Counted from the first letter of the stretch, positions 49,213 through 60,265 are shown. The stretch: 64,000 nucleotides of DNA from Butyricicoccus sp. OM04-18BH (GCF_003481705.1 NZ_QULN01000007.1:1-64000); one strand, 5' to 3'. The notes: a model not told the origin generated them from the letters alone. Numbers and translations: made by a program.

Positions 49213-49962
49213 TTTACCCTCAGCAGAGGGTGAGCAGCTTGCCGCCGCAGGCGATGAGTGGCCGCCGTCCGGCGGCCGGAATGCACCGTGTCCACGGCGG
49301 AGGAATGCCGGGCTCTCCCGGCGGAGACAAGAGGGGACAGGGCACCGATGGTTCCCTTTCCCCTCTTGACACCCCAGACCCTCCTTTGCGCCGCGACTTC
49401 CTTCGGTCGCGCGGCGAAATGGGGGTTGCGGGGGCTCGGTTCCGTGCGTCGGACAGGTTATGGGATGCTTTACTGCCCTGAATTTTTCTTGCGTAAACCG
49501 CCGCGCATAACAGTGCGCGGCCATCCGGTGCAGAGCGCTTGATTTGCGCTGCGAAAAACTCCGCTTCCATCAAGAGCGTTCTCTTGGAGCACCAGACGCC
49601 CCTGTGGGCCCCCGCTTTTTAGACGCGCGACCGCAGGGAGTCGCGTCCTAAGGAAAGTTTGGGGAGTTAAGAGGGGAAAGAAAACCTTGGTTGTCTTTCC
49701 CCTCTTGCCCCCGCCGTGGGGACGGCATTCCCTGGCCGCCGAAGGCGGCCAATGTCCACACCCTCCGAGGGCGTAAACTCGCCTCCAGCGGTGCACCGCT
49801 GTATCGGCGGAAGGTCTGCCGTCAGCAGGCGGTAAAGAATTCAAGAGGGCGATGCCCCTTGGCAACATATCTTAAATTCCGACTGTCGCGTACACGATTT
49901 TATAAAACTATACAAAAATCTCGCTCCCGGCCCCGCGCCGCGCACGGATTGCAAATGAACGC
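49213..49962. repeat. Gene-free region with inverted hairpin modules
   Basis: No gene is supported in this 750-base stretch. It holds two hairpins of one family, AAGAGGGGA/TTCCCCTCTT (49329-49367) and AAGAGGGGAAAGA/TCTTTCCCCTCTT (49669-49706), and two dyads GGCCGCC/GGCGGCC (49260-49277, 49734-49750) in inverted order around them, so the outer modules are mirror copies. Looks like a MITE or REP-type intergenic repeat; nothing shows an RNA gene. Confidence 0.5.
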
Positions 49963-49991
49963 TTGTGAGAAGCGCGCGAACGTGTTATAAT
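49963..49991 (+). promoter_or_regulatory. lepA promoter
   Basis: TTGTGA (49963-49968) and TATAAT (49986-49991) with a 17-base spacer; the start codon follows 35 bases later. Confidence 0.75.
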
Positions 49992-50025
49992 AATGGCATA
50001 TTCAATCAGATAAGGAGCTTTCGAC

Positions 50026-51837
50026 GTGAAAAATCGTGAGCAAATTCGCAATTTCTCTATTATTGCACATATTGACCACGGCAAATCCACCCTTGCCGAC
50101 CGTCTGCTCGAGCAGTGCAAGGCGGTCTCCGTCCGCGAGATGGAGGAGCAGCTGCTCGACAACATGGACCTCGAGCGCGAGCGCGGCATCACCATCAAGG
50201 CGCGCGCCGTCCGCATGGAATATCAGGCCGATGACGGCAGGACCTACGAGATGAACCTCATCGACACCCCGGGTCATGTCGACTTCAACTACGAGGTCTC
50301 CCGCTCTCTCGCGGCCTGCGAGGGCGCGCTGCTCGTCGTCGACGCGGCGCAGGGCATCGAGGCACAGACCCTCGGCAACACCTACCTCGCCATCGACGCC
50401 GGACTTGAAGTCGTGCCGGTCATCAACAAGATCGACCTGCCGGCCGCTGACGCGCCGCGCGTCAAGAAGGAGATTGAGGACATCATCGGCATCCCGGCCG
50501 AGGACTCCCCCGAGATCTCCGCGAAAATGAACATCAACATCCACGAGGTCCTCGAGCGCATCGTCTCCGACGTTCCGGCGCCTGTCGGCGACCCCGATGC
50601 GCCGCTCCGCGCGCTCATCTTCGACAGCCAGTACGACCCCTACAAGGGCGTTATCGTTTATATGCGCCTGCTCGACGGTACCATCCGCCCGGGCATGAAG
50701 GTCAAAATGATGGCGACCGGCGCCGAGTTTCAGGTGCTCGAATGCGGCTATATGCTGCCGTTCGGCCTGTCTCCGCAGCAGGAGCTGTGCGCGGGCGAGG
50801 TCGGCTACTTCACTGCCTCCATCAAAAAGGTCTCGGACACCCGTGTCGGCGATACCGTCACCGAGTCCGACCGCCCCACGCCCGAGGCGCTCCCCGGCTA
50901 CCGTCCGGCGCGCCCCATGGTCTTCTGCGGCATCTATACCGAGGACGGCTCCAAGTATCCCGATCTGCGCGATGCACTTGAAAAGCTCCAACTGAACGAC
51001 GCCGCGCTGTCCTTCGAGCCGGAGAGTTCGGTCGCGCTCGGCTTCGGCTTCCGCTGCGGCTTCCTCGGCATGCTCCACATGGAGATCATTCAGGAGCGCC
51101 TCGAGCGCGAGTTCGACCTCGACCTTGTCACCACGCTCCCCTCCGTCACCTACGAGATCGTCAAGACCGACGGCACGGTCGTTCAGTGTCACAACCCGCA
51201 CGATTACCCCGACCCGGCGGTCATCGAGGAGGCGCGCGAGCCCTACGTCAAGGCCTCCATCATGACGCCGCAGGAGTTTGTCGGCAACATCATGCCGATG
51301 TGCCAGGACCGCCGCGGCATCTTCAAGGATATGCAGTACCTCGACGCAAACCTTGTCGAGCTGCACTACGAAATGCCGACCGGCGAGATTATCTACGACT
51401 TTTTCGACGCGCTCAAGGCACGCACCAAGGGCTATGCGTCGCTCGACTACGAATTTCTCGACTATCGAAAGAGCGACCTCGTCAAGGTCGATATGCTGCT
51501 CAACGGCGATCAGGTCGACGCGCTTTCGTTCATCGTCCACCGCGACAAATCCTACGGCCGCGCCCGCCGCATCTGCGAAAAGCTCAAGGAGAATATCCCG
51601 CGTCAGCTGTTCGAGGTACCCATTCAGGCGGCCATCGGCGGCAAGGTCATCGCACGCGAGACCGTAAAGGCGATGCGCAAGGACGTTCTCGCCAAGTGCT
51701 ACGGCGGCGACATCAGCCGAAAGAAAAAGCTGCTCGAAAAGCAGAAGGAAGGCAAAAAGAAGATGCGTGCGCTCGGTACGGTCCAGATGCCGACCGAGGC
51801 CTTCATGGCTGTGCTCAAGCTGGACGAGGAGTCATGA
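50026..51837 (+). CDS. lepA: Elongation factor 4 (LepA)
   Basis: 603 residues from GTG at 50026 (AAGGAG upstream). GTPase motifs: G1 AHIDHGKST (near residues 14-22), G2 [11 protein letters not shown]3 DTPGHVDF, G4 NKIDLP. Then EF-G-like domains and the LepA-specific C-terminal domain ([20 protein letters not shown]). Membrane-associated ribosomal GTPase that back-translocates or aids ribosome biogenesis under stress. Stop overlaps the hemW start (ATGA). Confidence 0.96.
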   Translation: MKNREQIRNFSIIAHIDHGKSTLADRLLEQCKAVSVREMEEQLLDNMDLERERGITIKARAVRMEYQADDGRTYEMNLIDTPGHVDFNYEVSRSLAACEGALLVVDAAQGIEAQTLGNTYLAIDAGLEVVPVINKIDLPAADAPRVKKEIEDIIGIPAEDSPEISAKMNINIHEVLERIVSDVPAPVGDPDAPLRALIFDSQYDPYKGVIVYMRLLDGTIRPGMKVKMMATGAEFQVLECGYMLPFGLSPQQELCAGEVGYFTASIKKVSDTRVGDTVTESDRPTPEALPGYRPARPMVFCGIYTEDGSKYPDLRDALEKLQLNDAALSFEPESSVALGFGFRCGFLGMLHMEIIQERLEREFDLDLVTTLPSVTYEIVKTDGTVVQCHNPHDYPDPAVIEEAREPYVKASIMTPQEFVGNIMPMCQDRRGIFKDMQYLDANLVELHYEMPTGEIIYDFFDALKARTKGYASLDYEFLDYRKSDLVKVDMLLNGDQVDALSFIVHRDKSYGRARRICEKLKENIPRQLFEVPIQAAIGGKVIARETVKAMRKDVLAKCYGGDISRKKKLLEKQKEGKKKMRALGTVQMPTEAFMAVLKLDEES

Positions 51838-52958
51838 TCACGCCCCGCCCGCTCGGCCTGTATCTGCATATCCCGTTCTGCGTGAAAAAGTGCGCCTACT
51901 GCGACTTTTATTCGATCACGGACGTCTCGCGCATGGACGCCTATACGAGCGCCCTCATCCGCTCCATCCGCGAGTACGGCGAAAAAAGCGCAGGCCGCAC
52001 GACCGACACGGTCTACCTCGGCGGCGGCACGCCGTCGTATCTGGGCGGCGTGCGTCTCGAACGCATCCTTCACGCGGTCCGCGAGAGCTTTGCTCTGGCA
52101 GAGGACACGGAAATAACGGTCGAATGCAACCCGGAGAGCACGGACGCGGCGCTCCTCGACGCGCTGCGGCGCGGCGGCGCAAACCGGCTTTCCTTCGGCG
52201 TGCAGGCCGCGCATGATAACGAGCTGCGCCGCATCGGGCGCATCCACGACTTCGCGAGGGCAAGGAGTGCCGTTCTGCTCGCACACGAGCACGGATTTTC
52301 CAACATCAGCCTGGATCTGATGTACGGTCTGCCCGGTCAGACGCAGGATATGTTTCTCGACTCGCTTTCGCAATGTCTTGCGCTCGAGCCGACCCACCTT
52401 TCCTGCTACGGCCTCAAGCTCGAGCCCATGACGGAAATGGGGCGCGAGGCTCCCGTCCTCCCGGACGATGATGCGCAGGCGGACACCTATCTCGCCCTGT
52501 GCCGCGTCCTGAGTCAGCACGGCTTTGAACACTACGAGATTTCGAATTTTGCCCTGCCCGGCTTCCGCTCGCGGCACAACAGCAAATACTGGGATCTTTC
52601 CGAATACATCGGTCTCGGCCCGGGCGCCCACTCGCTTTTTGACGGGCGCAGGTTTGCGTTCCCGCGCGACATCGCCGCCTTTACAGACGGCACGGCCGCC
52701 GTGCGGAACGAGGAGGAAGTCCCCGACTTCGAGCGGCAGAACGAGTACCTTATGCTTCGTCTGCGCACCTCGGACGGCGTGGAGCTCCGCGACCTCGAGG
52801 AACGCTACCATGTCGACCCCGCCCCTTATGAGGCCGTGTTCCGCGCGCTGGCAAAGCCCGGTCTGACCGAGCTGAACGGCACGCGCTGGCATCTGACCGA
52901 AGCTGGCTTTCTCGTCTCAAACAGCATCATCAACATGATAACGGACGCCGCGACTTGA
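51834..52958 (+). CDS. hemW: HemW-type radical SAM heme chaperone
   Basis: 374 residues from ATG at 51834, overlapping the lepA stop by ATGA, as is usual in Firmicutes. Radical SAM cluster C16-x3-C20-x2-C23 ([11 protein letters not shown]) with [26 protein letters not shown], and the HemN-like C-terminal domain ([19 protein letters not shown]). HemW members carry heme and are often misannotated as oxygen-independent coproporphyrinogen oxidase; the CxxxCxxC without a fourth Cys supports HemW. Confidence 0.92.
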   Translation: MITPRPLGLYLHIPFCVKKCAYCDFYSITDVSRMDAYTSALIRSIREYGEKSAGRTTDTVYLGGGTPSYLGGVRLERILHAVRESFALAEDTEITVECNPESTDAALLDALRRGGANRLSFGVQAAHDNELRRIGRIHDFARARSAVLLAHEHGFSNISLDLMYGLPGQTQDMFLDSLSQCLALEPTHLSCYGLKLEPMTEMGREAPVLPDDDAQADTYLALCRVLSQHGFEHYEISNFALPGFRSRHNSKYWDLSEYIGLGPGAHSLFDGRRFAFPRDIAAFTDGTAAVRNEEEVPDFERQNEYLMLRLRTSDGVELRDLEERYHVDPAPYEAVFRALAKPGLTELNGTRWHLTEAGFLVSNSIINMITDAAT

Positions 52959-53011
52959 CTTTCCAATTCGTCAGCAAAAAATTCACATATACGCAAAATG
53001 GAGGAACTATT

Positions 53012-53281
53012 ATGCGCGCAGTAATCACAGTAACCGGCAAGGACCGCACCGGCATCATCGCCAAGATCTCGGCAACGCTTTATGAGCATCAGGTCAACAT
53101 CGTCGACATCTCCCAGAACGTCATGGAGGATATGTTCGCCATGGTCATGCTCGTGAACATCGACAAGTGCACCGTTGACTTCAACACCCTGATCGACCTG
53201 CTCGACAAGGACGGCGAGGAGCTCGGCATGAAGATCCACACCATGCACGAGGACATCTTCGACGCAATGCACAAAATCTGA
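53012..53281 (+). CDS. ACT domain protein (UPF0237 type)
   Basis: 89 residues from ATG at 53012 with GGAGGAACTATT upstream; the frame before it is not coding-like. ACT fold: AVITVTGKDRTGIIAKISAT, VNIVDISQNVM, FAMVMLVNIDK. Small ligand-binding partner of the PFL-family protein that follows 31 bases later, an arrangement conserved in many Gram-positives. The bound ligand is unknown. Confidence 0.9.
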   Translation: MRAVITVTGKDRTGIIAKISATLYEHQVNIVDISQNVMEDMFAMVMLVNIDKCTVDFNTLIDLLDKDGEELGMKIHTMHEDIFDAMHKI

Positions 53282-53312
53282 GCCGTTTCGGGCAAGCGAG
53301 GTTAACTGAATT

Positions 53313-54677
53313 ATGTCTATGATCAACACGAAAGATATTCTGGAAACCATCAAGATGATCGAGGAGGAGCACCTTGACATCCGCACCATCACGATGGGCA
53401 TTTCGCTGCGCGATCTCGCGGCGGACGACATCAATGTGCTCGCGGACAAGATTTACGACAAGGTAACGCGCCGTGCAGAAAAGCTCGTCGCGACCGGCGA
53501 GCAGATCGAGCGCGAACTGGGCATTCCGATCATCAACAAGCGCATTTCCGTCACCCCGATCGCCATGGTCGGCGCGACCTCCTCGGCAAACAGCTATGTT
53601 CCGCTCGCAAAGGCGCTCGACCGCGCGGCCGACACCACCGGCGTCAACTTCGTCGGCGGCTTCTCTGCCCTCGTGCAGAAGGGCTTCGCCAAGGGCGACG
53701 AGATCCTCATCAACTCCATTCCGGAGGCCATGGCGGAGACCAATCTGGTCTGCTCCTCGGTAAACGTCGCCTCCACTAAGGCCGGTGTCAACCTCGACGC
53801 GATCGGTCTGATGGGCCGCATCATCAAGCAGACCGCAGAGCTGACGAAGGACAACGACTCCATGGGCTGCTCCAAGCTGGTCGTTTTCGCCAACGCCGTA
53901 GACGACAACCCGTTCATGGCGGGCGCATTCCACGGCATCGGTGAGCCGGAGACCGTCATCAACGTCGGCGTTTCCGGTCCGGGCGTTGTCCAGTCGGCCA
54001 TCCGCCGCGCAGGTGACTGCTCGATCGGCGAGGTCGCGGACGTTATCAAGAAAACTGCGTTCAAGATCACCCGCATGGGTCAGCTCGTCGGCGCGCTGGC
54101 GAGCCAGCGTCTCGGCGTGCCGTTCGGCATCGTCGACCTGTCCCTCGCGCCGACCCCGGCCATCGGCGACTCGGTCGCGCGCATCCTGGAAGAGGTCGGT
54201 CTCGAGGTCTGCGGCGGCTGCGGCACGACCGCGATCCTCGCCATGCTGAACGACGCGGTCAAGAAGGGCGGCGTCATGGCGTCCTCGAGTGTCGGCGGTC
54301 TGTCCGGCGCATTCATCCCGGTATCCGAGGACGAAGGCATGATCGCGGCCGCACAGGCAGGTGCGCTCACGCTCGAAAAGCTCGAGGCCATGACCGCTGT
54401 CTGCTCGGTCGGCATCGACATGGTAGCTGTTCCGGGCGACACCACCGCGGAGGTCATCTCCGGTCTGATCGCGGACGAGATCGCCATCGGCGTTGTCAAC
54501 ACCAAGACCACCGCCGTCCGCGTCATCCCGGCCATCGGCAAGAAGGTCGGCGACATGGTCGAATTCGGCGGCCTGCTCGGCGCCGCTCCGATCATGCCCA
54601 TCAAGACCGGCTCCCCGGCGAAGTTCATTGGTCGCGGCGGCCGCATCCCGGCCCCGATCCAGAGCCTCAAGAACTGA
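53313..54677 (+). CDS. PFL family protein (UPF0210)
   Basis: 454 residues. Landmarks of UPF0210/DUF711: [76 protein letters not shown]-type [11 protein letters not shown]. The family is soluble and resembles pyruvate formate-lyase fold but function is not established. Co-encoded with the ACT protein; ends in a strong terminator. Confidence 0.92.
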   Translation: MSMINTKDILETIKMIEEEHLDIRTITMGISLRDLAADDINVLADKIYDKVTRRAEKLVATGEQIERELGIPIINKRISVTPIAMVGATSSANSYVPLAKALDRAADTTGVNFVGGFSALVQKGFAKGDEILINSIPEAMAETNLVCSSVNVASTKAGVNLDAIGLMGRIIKQTAELTKDNDSMGCSKLVVFANAVDDNPFMAGAFHGIGEPETVINVGVSGPGVVQSAIRRAGDCSIGEVADVIKKTAFKITRMGQLVGALASQRLGVPFGIVDLSLAPTPAIGDSVARILEEVGLEVCGGCGTTAILAMLNDAVKKGGVMASSSVGGLSGAFIPVSEDEGMIAAAQAGALTLEKLEAMTAVCSVGIDMVAVPGDTTAEVISGLIADEIAIGVVNTKTTAVRVIPAIGKKVGDMVEFGGLLGAAPIMPIKTGSPAKFIGRGGRIPAPIQSLKN

Positions 54678-54703
54678 TTTTGCAGTCAGATCAAAACTGC
54701 CTC

Positions 54704-54748
54704 ATCCGCGCAGCGCGAACACAGAGTTTGCGCTGCGCGGATATTTTT
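54704..54748 (+). terminator. Terminator after the PFL gene
   Basis: ATCCGCGCAGCGCGAA/TTTGCGCTGCGCGGAT, a long stem with few mismatches, then ATTTTTTG. Confidence 0.85.
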
Positions 54749-54769
54749 TGCAGTCAGCGAAAAAAGTTC

Positions 54770-54798
54770 TTGCATTTTGCCTCGTGCGGCGTTATACT
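54770..54798 (+). promoter_or_regulatory. Promoter of the riboflavin operon
   Basis: TTGCAT (54770-54775) and TATACT (54793-54798) with a 17-base spacer, ending about 55 bases before the riboswitch. Confidence 0.75.
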
Positions 54799-54853
54799 GT
54801 ACCCAGAGTGAGCGGCGAGCCGCTCTTCCCCATCGCAAAACCGAATACCATGT

Positions 54854-54973
54854 TCTTCAGGGCAGGGTGAAATTCCCTACCGGCGGTAAAGCCCGCGAGC
54901 GAGTGTCGATTTTCGGCATGAGCATGATCTGGTGAAACTCCAGGGCCGACAGTAAAGTCTGGATAAAAGAAGA
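54854..54973 (+). promoter_or_regulatory. FMN riboswitch (RFN element)
   Basis: Conserved RFN blocks: TTCAGGGCAGGGTGAAATTC, CCTACCGGCGGTAAAGCCCG, CTGGTGAAACTCCAGGGCCG, ACAGTAAAGTCTGGATAAAA, closed by TTCTTC/GAAGAA. A terminator at 55068-55105 is between it and ribD, so FMN binding should end transcription before the riboflavin genes. Confidence 0.97.
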
Positions 54974-55067
54974 ATGCACGGAAAGCGTTTTCCGTTTATT
55001 TACTGTTCTGAAATGTCGCTTGATGTTTCAGATTTTTTGTTTTTACGACAAATCCACTGCATTTTCC

Positions 55068-55105
55068 ACGTCCCGAGGAATTTTCCCCGGGACGTTTTTA
55101 TTTTT
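55068..55105 (+). terminator. Riboswitch-controlled terminator
   Basis: ACGTCCCG (55068-55075) pairs with CGGGACGT (55087-55094), followed by a long T/A run. The only strong terminator between the riboswitch and ribD. Confidence 0.85.
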
Positions 55106-55121
55106 CACCGAGGTGATTTTG

Positions 55122-56207
55122 ATGCCGGATCAAAAAGAATACTATATGCGCCGTGCTCTGGCGCTCGCCGCACGCGGCGCGGGTCATGTAGACCCCAACC
55201 CCATGGTCGGCTGCGTCATTGTCAAGGACGGCCGCATCATCGCTGAGGGCTGGCACGAGCACATCGGCGGCCTTCACGCCGAGCGCAACGCCTTCGCGCA
55301 CTGCACCGAGGATGCAGCCGGAGCCGATCTTTACGTCACGCTGGAGCCGTGCTGCCACTGGGGCCGCACTCCTCCCTGCACAGACGCGATCCTCGAGCAC
55401 CGCATCCGCCGCGTGTTCGTCGGCTGTCTTGACCCCAATCCTCTCGTCGCCGGAAAGGGTGCGCAGATCCTGCGCGATGCCGGCATCGCGGTCGAAACCG
55501 GCGTGTGCGAGGCCGAGTGCCGCGAGATCAACGAGGTGTTTTTCCACTATATCACCCACAAGACCCCGTTCGTCGTACTCAAGTACGCGATGACGCTCGA
55601 CGGCAAGATCGCCGCCCACACCGGCGACAGCCGCTGGGTCACGGGCGAAGCCGCGCGGCGCCACGTTCATGAAACGCGAAACCGCCTGTCCGGCATCATG
55701 GTCGGCGTCGGCACCGTGCTCGCGGACGATCCGCTCCTCACCTGCCGCATCGACGGCGGCCGCAATCCCGTCCGCATCGTCTGCGACAGTCACGCACGCA
55801 CGCCGCTCGGCAGTCAGCTCGTGCAGACGGCGAATGAAATTCCGACTTACGTCGCGGTCACGGCGCGCAGCGAGCGCACGGCGGCGCTCGAAGAAAAGGG
55901 CGTGCGCATTCTGGTCTGCGGCGAGACGGACGGTCACGTTGACCTCACCGACCTGATGCAGCAGCTCGGCAGCGCCGGCATCAACGGCATCCTGCTCGAG
56001 GGCGGCTCGTCGCTCGCCTTCTCGGCGCTGAAGGCCGGTATCGTCCGCCGCGTGCAGGCGTACATCGCCCCCAAGCTGATCGGCGGCGAGGACGCGAAGA
56101 GCCCGGTCGGCGGCGAAGGTCTCGCAAAAATGGCGGACGCGCTCGCGCTGAAAAACGTCCGCTGCACGCCACTCAGCGAAGATTTCCTGATCGAAGGGAG
56201 ATTATGA
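55122..56207 (+). CDS. ribD: Bifunctional riboflavin deaminase/reductase RibD
   Basis: 361 residues from ATG at 55122 (GAGGTG upstream). N-terminal deaminase with zinc ligands His52 (HAERNA), Cys77 (EPCCHWG) and Cys86 (PPC); the reductase domain from about residue 145 has VLKYAMTLDGKIA, SRWVTGE and GILLEGGSSLAF. Converts the GTP cyclohydrolase II product to the ribityl-reduced pyrimidine. First gene of the operon after the riboswitch. Confidence 0.96.
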   Translation: MPDQKEYYMRRALALAARGAGHVDPNPMVGCVIVKDGRIIAEGWHEHIGGLHAERNAFAHCTEDAAGADLYVTLEPCCHWGRTPPCTDAILEHRIRRVFVGCLDPNPLVAGKGAQILRDAGIAVETGVCEAECREINEVFFHYITHKTPFVVLKYAMTLDGKIAAHTGDSRWVTGEAARRHVHETRNRLSGIMVGVGTVLADDPLLTCRIDGGRNPVRIVCDSHARTPLGSQLVQTANEIPTYVAVTARSERTAALEEKGVRILVCGETDGHVDLTDLMQQLGSAGINGILLEGGSSLAFSALKAGIVRRVQAYIAPKLIGGEDAKSPVGGEGLAKMADALALKNVRCTPLSEDFLIEGRL

Positions 56208-56208
56208 T

Positions 56209-56847
56209 TTGTTTACAGGCATTATTGAAGAAATCGGCACGGTTCGCCGCATCGAGCACGGCGCGAAGGGCGCGCGGCTGACGATACAGGCGAATACCGT
56301 GCTCGAGGATACCAGAATAGGCGACAGCATCGCGACGAACGGCGTGTGTCTGACCGTGGTCTCCATGACGGGCGACAGCTTTTCCGCCGATGTCATGGCG
56401 GAGAGCCTGCGGCGCTCGTCGCTCGGCACGCTTCAGGGCGGCTCGCCGGTCAATCTTGAGCGCGCGATGGCGGCAAACGGCCGCTTCGGCGGTCACATCG
56501 TCTCCGGCCACATCGACGGCACGGGCACGATTGCCTCGCAGAAGCGCGAGGACAACGCGGTCTGGGTCAAGATCAAGACCCCCGCTCCCCTGCTGCGCTA
56601 CATCGTCGAAAAAGGCTCGATCGCCATTGACGGTGTCAGCCTGACGGTCGCGGCGGTGACGGACACAGACTTCTCGGTCTCCATCATTCCGCACACCGGC
56701 GCGCAGACCATCCTGCTCGGCAAAAAGCCGGGCGAACCGGTGAACCTCGAATGCGACGTCATCGGAAAATATGTTGAAAAGCTCACTGCGCCGCACAAAA
56801 CCGGCGGAATCAGCACGAATTTTCTTGCAGAAAACGGATTTCTGTAA
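56209..56847 (+). CDS. ribE: Riboflavin synthase, alpha chain
   Basis: 212 residues from TTG at 56209 (GAAGGGAGATTATGAT upstream; one base after the ribD stop). [19 protein letters not shown] start and two lumazine-binding repeats (about 1-97 and 98-198), with the conserved NGVCLTV and DGVSLTV motifs. Converts two lumazines to riboflavin and the pyrimidine. Fits between ribD and ribBA in the operon. Confidence 0.95.
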   Translation: MFTGIIEEIGTVRRIEHGAKGARLTIQANTVLEDTRIGDSIATNGVCLTVVSMTGDSFSADVMAESLRRSSLGTLQGGSPVNLERAMAANGRFGGHIVSGHIDGTGTIASQKREDNAVWVKIKTPAPLLRYIVEKGSIAIDGVSLTVAAVTDTDFSVSIIPHTGAQTILLGKKPGEPVNLECDVIGKYVEKLTAPHKTGGISTNFLAENGFL

Positions 56848-56864
56848 TCAACGGAGGAATTAAC

Positions 56865-58073
56865 ATGGCAGCAAACTACAGCACGATCGAGCAGGCTCTT
56901 GAGGAGCTGCGCGCCGGTCATCTCATCATGGTCATCGACGACCCCGACCGCGAGAACGAGGGCGACCTCATCTGCGCGGCGCAGTTCGCGACCACCCAGA
57001 ACGTCAACTTCATGGCGGCGAAGGCCAAGGGCCTCATCTGCACGCCGATGAGCGAGCAGGTCGCAAAGCACCTCGGCCTCGAGCAGATGGTCAAGGTCAA
57101 CACCGACAACCACCACACCGCCTTCACGGTCTCCATCGACCATGTCGACACCACGACCGGCATTTCCGCAGAGGAGCGCGGCCTCACCTGCCGCAAGTGC
57201 GTCGACCCGAACACCAAGCCGGAGGATCTGCGCCGTCCGGGTCACGTATTCCCGCTCATCGCGCGCCGCGGCGGCGTGCTGACGCGCAACGGCCACACGG
57301 AGGCGACCGTTGATCTGTGCCGTCTGGCCGGTCTGGAGCAGTGCGGTCTGTGCTGCGAGATCATGCGCGACGACGGCACGATGATGCGCACCGCCGAGCT
57401 GCTCGACAAGGCCGAGGAGTGGGGTCTCGCCGTCATCACCATCAAGGATCTTCAGGACTACTGCCGCCGCCATGACAAGCACGTCGTGCGCGAGGCGAAC
57501 GCCAAGATGCCCACCCGCTTCGGTGAGTTCCGCATCATGGGCTACGTCAACGACCTGACCGGCGAGCATCATGTCGCGCTCGTCAAGGGCGACATCGGCG
57601 ACGGCCGCGACCTGCTCTGCCGCGTGCACTCCGAGTGCCTGACCGGCGACGTATTCGGCTCGCGCCGCTGCGACTGCGGCCAGCAGCTTGCCGCTGCGAT
57701 GCAGCAGATCGAGAAGGAAGGCCGCGGCGTACTGCTCTATATGCGCCAGGAGGGCCGCGGTATCGGCCTGATCAACAAGCTCAAGGCCTACGAGCTTCAG
57801 GAGCAGGGCTTCGACACGGTCGAGGCAAACGTCAAGCTCGGCTTCGCGCCCGACCTGCGCGAATACTGGATCGGCGCGCAGATCCTGCAGGACCTCGGCG
57901 CGAAGGAGCTGCGTCTGCTGACCAACAATCCGGAAAAGATCTACGGTCTGGACGGCTTCGGCGTCGAGATCAAGGAGCGCGTCCCGATCGAGATCGCGCC
58001 GCAGGAGGACGATGCGTTCTATCTGCGCACGAAAAAGATCAAAATGGGCCATCTGTTCAGCGAAAAGCTGTGA
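56865..58073 (+). CDS. ribBA: DHBP synthase/GTP cyclohydrolase II
   Basis: 402 residues. The N-terminal DHBP synthase has [19 protein letters not shown] (residues 23-41) and the C-terminal GTP cyclohydrolase II has zinc Cys258, Cys269 and Cys271 ([18 protein letters not shown]) plus [17 protein letters not shown]. Makes both riboflavin precursors, from ribulose 5-phosphate and GTP. Confidence 0.97.
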   Translation: MAANYSTIEQALEELRAGHLIMVIDDPDRENEGDLICAAQFATTQNVNFMAAKAKGLICTPMSEQVAKHLGLEQMVKVNTDNHHTAFTVSIDHVDTTTGISAEERGLTCRKCVDPNTKPEDLRRPGHVFPLIARRGGVLTRNGHTEATVDLCRLAGLEQCGLCCEIMRDDGTMMRTAELLDKAEEWGLAVITIKDLQDYCRRHDKHVVREANAKMPTRFGEFRIMGYVNDLTGEHHVALVKGDIGDGRDLLCRVHSECLTGDVFGSRRCDCGQQLAAAMQQIEKEGRGVLLYMRQEGRGIGLINKLKAYELQEQGFDTVEANVKLGFAPDLREYWIGAQILQDLGAKELRLLTNNPEKIYGLDGFGVEIKERVPIEIAPQEDDAFYLRTKKIKMGHLFSEKL

Positions 58074-58116
58074 TTTTCAATAACTGACTGAAATTATCTG
58101 AAAGGACGAACAAAAA

Positions 58117-58578
58117 ATGAAGGTACTCGAAGGAAAACTGGTAGCAGGCAAGGGCAAATTTGCGATCGTTGGCGCACGCTTCAACGAATTCATCGTCTCC
58201 AAGCTGATCTCCGGTGCGGAGGACACGCTGGTCCGCCACGGCGTAGACACGGACGACATCACGCTTGTCTGGGTTCCGGGCGCGTTTGAGATTCCGCTGG
58301 CAGCACAGAAGCTCGCGCAGAGCGGCAAGTATGACGCAGTCATCTGCCTCGGCGCGGTCATCCGCGGCTCGACGAGCCACTACGAGCTGGTATGCAGCGA
58401 GACGGCCAAGGGCATCGCGCAGGTCGGCCTCCAGACCGGCGTACCGGTAACGTTCGGCGTTATCACGACCGAGAACATCGAGCAGGCGATCGAGCGTGCC
58501 GGCACGAAGGCAGGCAACAAGGGCGCAGACGCGGCGATGGCGGCGCTCGAACTCTCTAACCTGCTGCCGCAGCTTTGA
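58117..58578 (+). CDS. ribH: Lumazine synthase
   Basis: 153 residues from ATG at 58117 (GAAAGGACG upstream). Landmarks [65 protein letters not shown]. Forms 6,7-dimethyl-8-ribityllumazine, usually as a 60-mer or pentamer. Last of the operon; a strong stem-loop follows at once. Confidence 0.97.
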   Translation: MKVLEGKLVAGKGKFAIVGARFNEFIVSKLISGAEDTLVRHGVDTDDITLVWVPGAFEIPLAAQKLAQSGKYDAVICLGAVIRGSTSHYELVCSETAKGIAQVGLQTGVPVTFGVITTENIEQAIERAGTKAGNKGADAAMAALELSNLLPQL

Positions 58579-58579
58579 G

Positions 58580-58606
58580 TCTAAGGGGGACGCTGTCCCC
58601 CTTAGA
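58580..58606 (+). terminator. Hairpin after ribH
   Basis: TCTAAGGGGGAC/GTCCCCCTTAGA is a perfect 12-bp stem with GCT loop beginning one base past the ribH stop. No T run follows, so it could also be an intergenic repeat. The rest of 58607-58938 is GC-rich hairpin repeats (GCCCCCGGTT/AACCGGGGGC, CCCTGC/GCAGGG) without a gene. Confidence 0.5.
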
Positions 58607-58938
58607 TACGCCCCCGGTTTCTCCGGAACCGGGGGCGATAACCCCCTCGCCCCTGCACAGCAGGGGCGGCTCGGGACACAAGGTGAATTGCCCCGAAGGG
58701 GCAAGAGAAGGTGCCCTGGGGTACGCGTCCCGAGGCAGCGGAGTAAAAGTCAGGTACACGCCCCGACTTTTACGGGGAATTTTACGCGGCCTGCTGCGGC
58801 AGGCCTGTCCGCCCTCCCTGCCGAAGGCAGGATTGGGCGGAAATAGCGCCCCTTCGGGGCGCTTTCCTTTTACCCGTAGGGCGGGATGACTTCATCCCGC
58901 CGTCCGACAAATCTGCAAACACTCTCCGGAACAGGAAA

Positions 58939-58960
58939 AGGCACGCCAACGGCGTGCCTT
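58939..58960. terminator. Terminator after the sugar isomerase
   Basis: AAGGCACGCC/GGCGTGCCTT stem with T-rich flanks on both strands; lies just downstream of the isomerase (minus) and of the riboflavin operon (plus). Confidence 0.75.
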
Positions 58961-59004
58961 TCTTTACCTTATATAAATGTATGAGCGCAAACGTTTGCGA
59001 CAGC

Positions 59005-59934
59005 TTATTCGATATTCAGAGCTTCGCGCAGAACATGCAGGCTTGCAAGGTGGCCGTCGAGCATGGAAAGCGTCAGATCCTCCATTTCGAGCGAAACCTC
59101 CTCGTCATAGCCCGACATACGGACGACCGAGAAGAACTCCTTCCACCACTTCGCATCATGGCCCGCGCCGACGGCGACATAGTTCCACGCGCGGCGTGCA
59201 AAGGCGTCGATCGGCTTGGTATCCAGCATGCCGTTCGGCTGCCAGTACCGGCGCTCCGGGCGCGAATCCTTGCCGTGGATATGATAGATCGCGCCGTGCT
59301 CGCCGAGCACACGCGCCGCCTCGATCGGGTCGCCGCCCATCCAGAACAGATGGCTCGGGTCGAGGTTCATGCCGACCATCGGGCCGACCGCCTCGCGCAG
59401 GCGGAGCAGCGTCTCCGGATTATACACAAGCTGCATACCGTGATTTTCGAGCGCGATCCGCTCGATGCCGCAGTCCTCCGCCATCTTTACGATGTCCTTC
59501 CATACCGGGATCGCGACCTCATTCCACTGATAATCGAGGATTTCCTGCGTCTCGGGCGGCCACGAGGTCGTGATCCAGACCGGAGTCTTATCGCCCCTGC
59601 ATCCGGCCGGCAGGCCGCTCATCATGACGATTTTCTTGACGCCGAGCATCTGCGCGAGCTCGAACGTCTTTTTCGTGACGTCCATTTCCTTTTCATAGGC
59701 GAGCGGATTGCCCGAGCAGTTGAGCGCACACAGCTCGAGGCCCTTCGCGCGCATCGCGTCATACCATTTTTCCCGCGCGGTCCTGTCGCTCACGAGCAGG
59801 TCGAGGTCGCAGTGCGGCGCGCCCGACCAGTTGCCCGTGCCAATCTCGATCGCGGCTATCTTCTGAGATACGCAGAAATCAAGCATCTCCTCATACGGCA
59901 TATCTAATGTGCAGGTCTTAATGGCCAGTTTCAT
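59005..59934 (-). CDS. Sugar phosphate isomerase/epimerase (xylose isomerase-like TIM barrel)
   Basis: 309 residues. TIM-barrel marks: AAIEIGTGNWSG, KKIVMMSGLPAG, IALENHGMQLVYN, VGMNLDPSHLFWMGGDP, YHIHGKDSR and EVSLEMED, with metal ligands Glu, Asp, His, Glu at the expected strand ends. It is divergent from a ribose-type ABC importer, so it probably handles the imported sugar or polyol (IolE/IolI-like); exact substrate unknown. Confidence 0.88.
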   Translation of the reverse strand: MKLAIKTCTLDMPYEEMLDFCVSQKIAAIEIGTGNWSGAPHCDLDLLVSDRTAREKWYDAMRAKGLELCALNCSGNPLAYEKEMDVTKKTFELAQMLGVKKIVMMSGLPAGCRGDKTPVWITTSWPPETQEILDYQWNEVAIPVWKDIVKMAEDCGIERIALENHGMQLVYNPETLLRLREAVGPMVGMNLDPSHLFWMGGDPIEAARVLGEHGAIYHIHGKDSRPERRYWQPNGMLDTKPIDAFARRAWNYVAVGAGHDAKWWKEFFSVVRMSGYDEEVSLEMEDLTLSMLDGHLASLHVLREALNIE

Positions 59935-60149
59935 TTTGACTTTCCTTCTCTCGTTCTTTGCTGTTTGGATCTTCAGAGGGAGATGCGCGTTTTTCGCAGG
60001 ACTTTTCTCACAAAAAAGCGCAGACTCCCCCCTGTTTCATCAAGGCAATTTTACCATACTGTAACCTGAATATGCAAGAGATAATCTCATAATATGCCCA
60101 AATTCTTCCCTCTCATACCTCGAAAAACTGCGAATTATGTCCAGAAAAG

Positions 60150-60219
60150 TGTCAATTTGCACAATGCACAGATGGCGGTTTTTATATCCTCGATACGTTA
60201 TTGTCAACCTGCACAAAGC
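60150..60219. promoter_or_regulatory. Direct repeats, candidate operator of sugar operon
   Basis: TGTCAATTTGCACAATGC (60150) and TGTCAACCTGCACAAAGC (60202) are 52 bases apart, about five helical turns. Further TTGTCAA copies lie at 60252 and 60266, the last coincident with the -35. A repressor could loop between the first two. Confidence 0.5.
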
Positions 60220-60265
60220 GTCAGGGGCATTCCTCGCCATTACCGACAAAATTGTCAACAACCCC

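Noticed and set aside
46900..49524. Long minus-strand frame opposite the pseudo-ATPase
   Set aside because: Antisense shadow; begins in unlikely sequence and shows no domain, while the plus-strand frame has coherent membrane and coiled-coil layout.
51186..52958. A longer N-terminal extension of HemW covering the end of lepA
   Set aside because: The extension is an alternative frame of lepA; the HemW start overlaps the lepA stop by ATGA.
58580..58938. Possible RNA gene after ribH
   Set aside because: Only GC-rich hairpin repeats; no promoter or conserved RNA family recognised.
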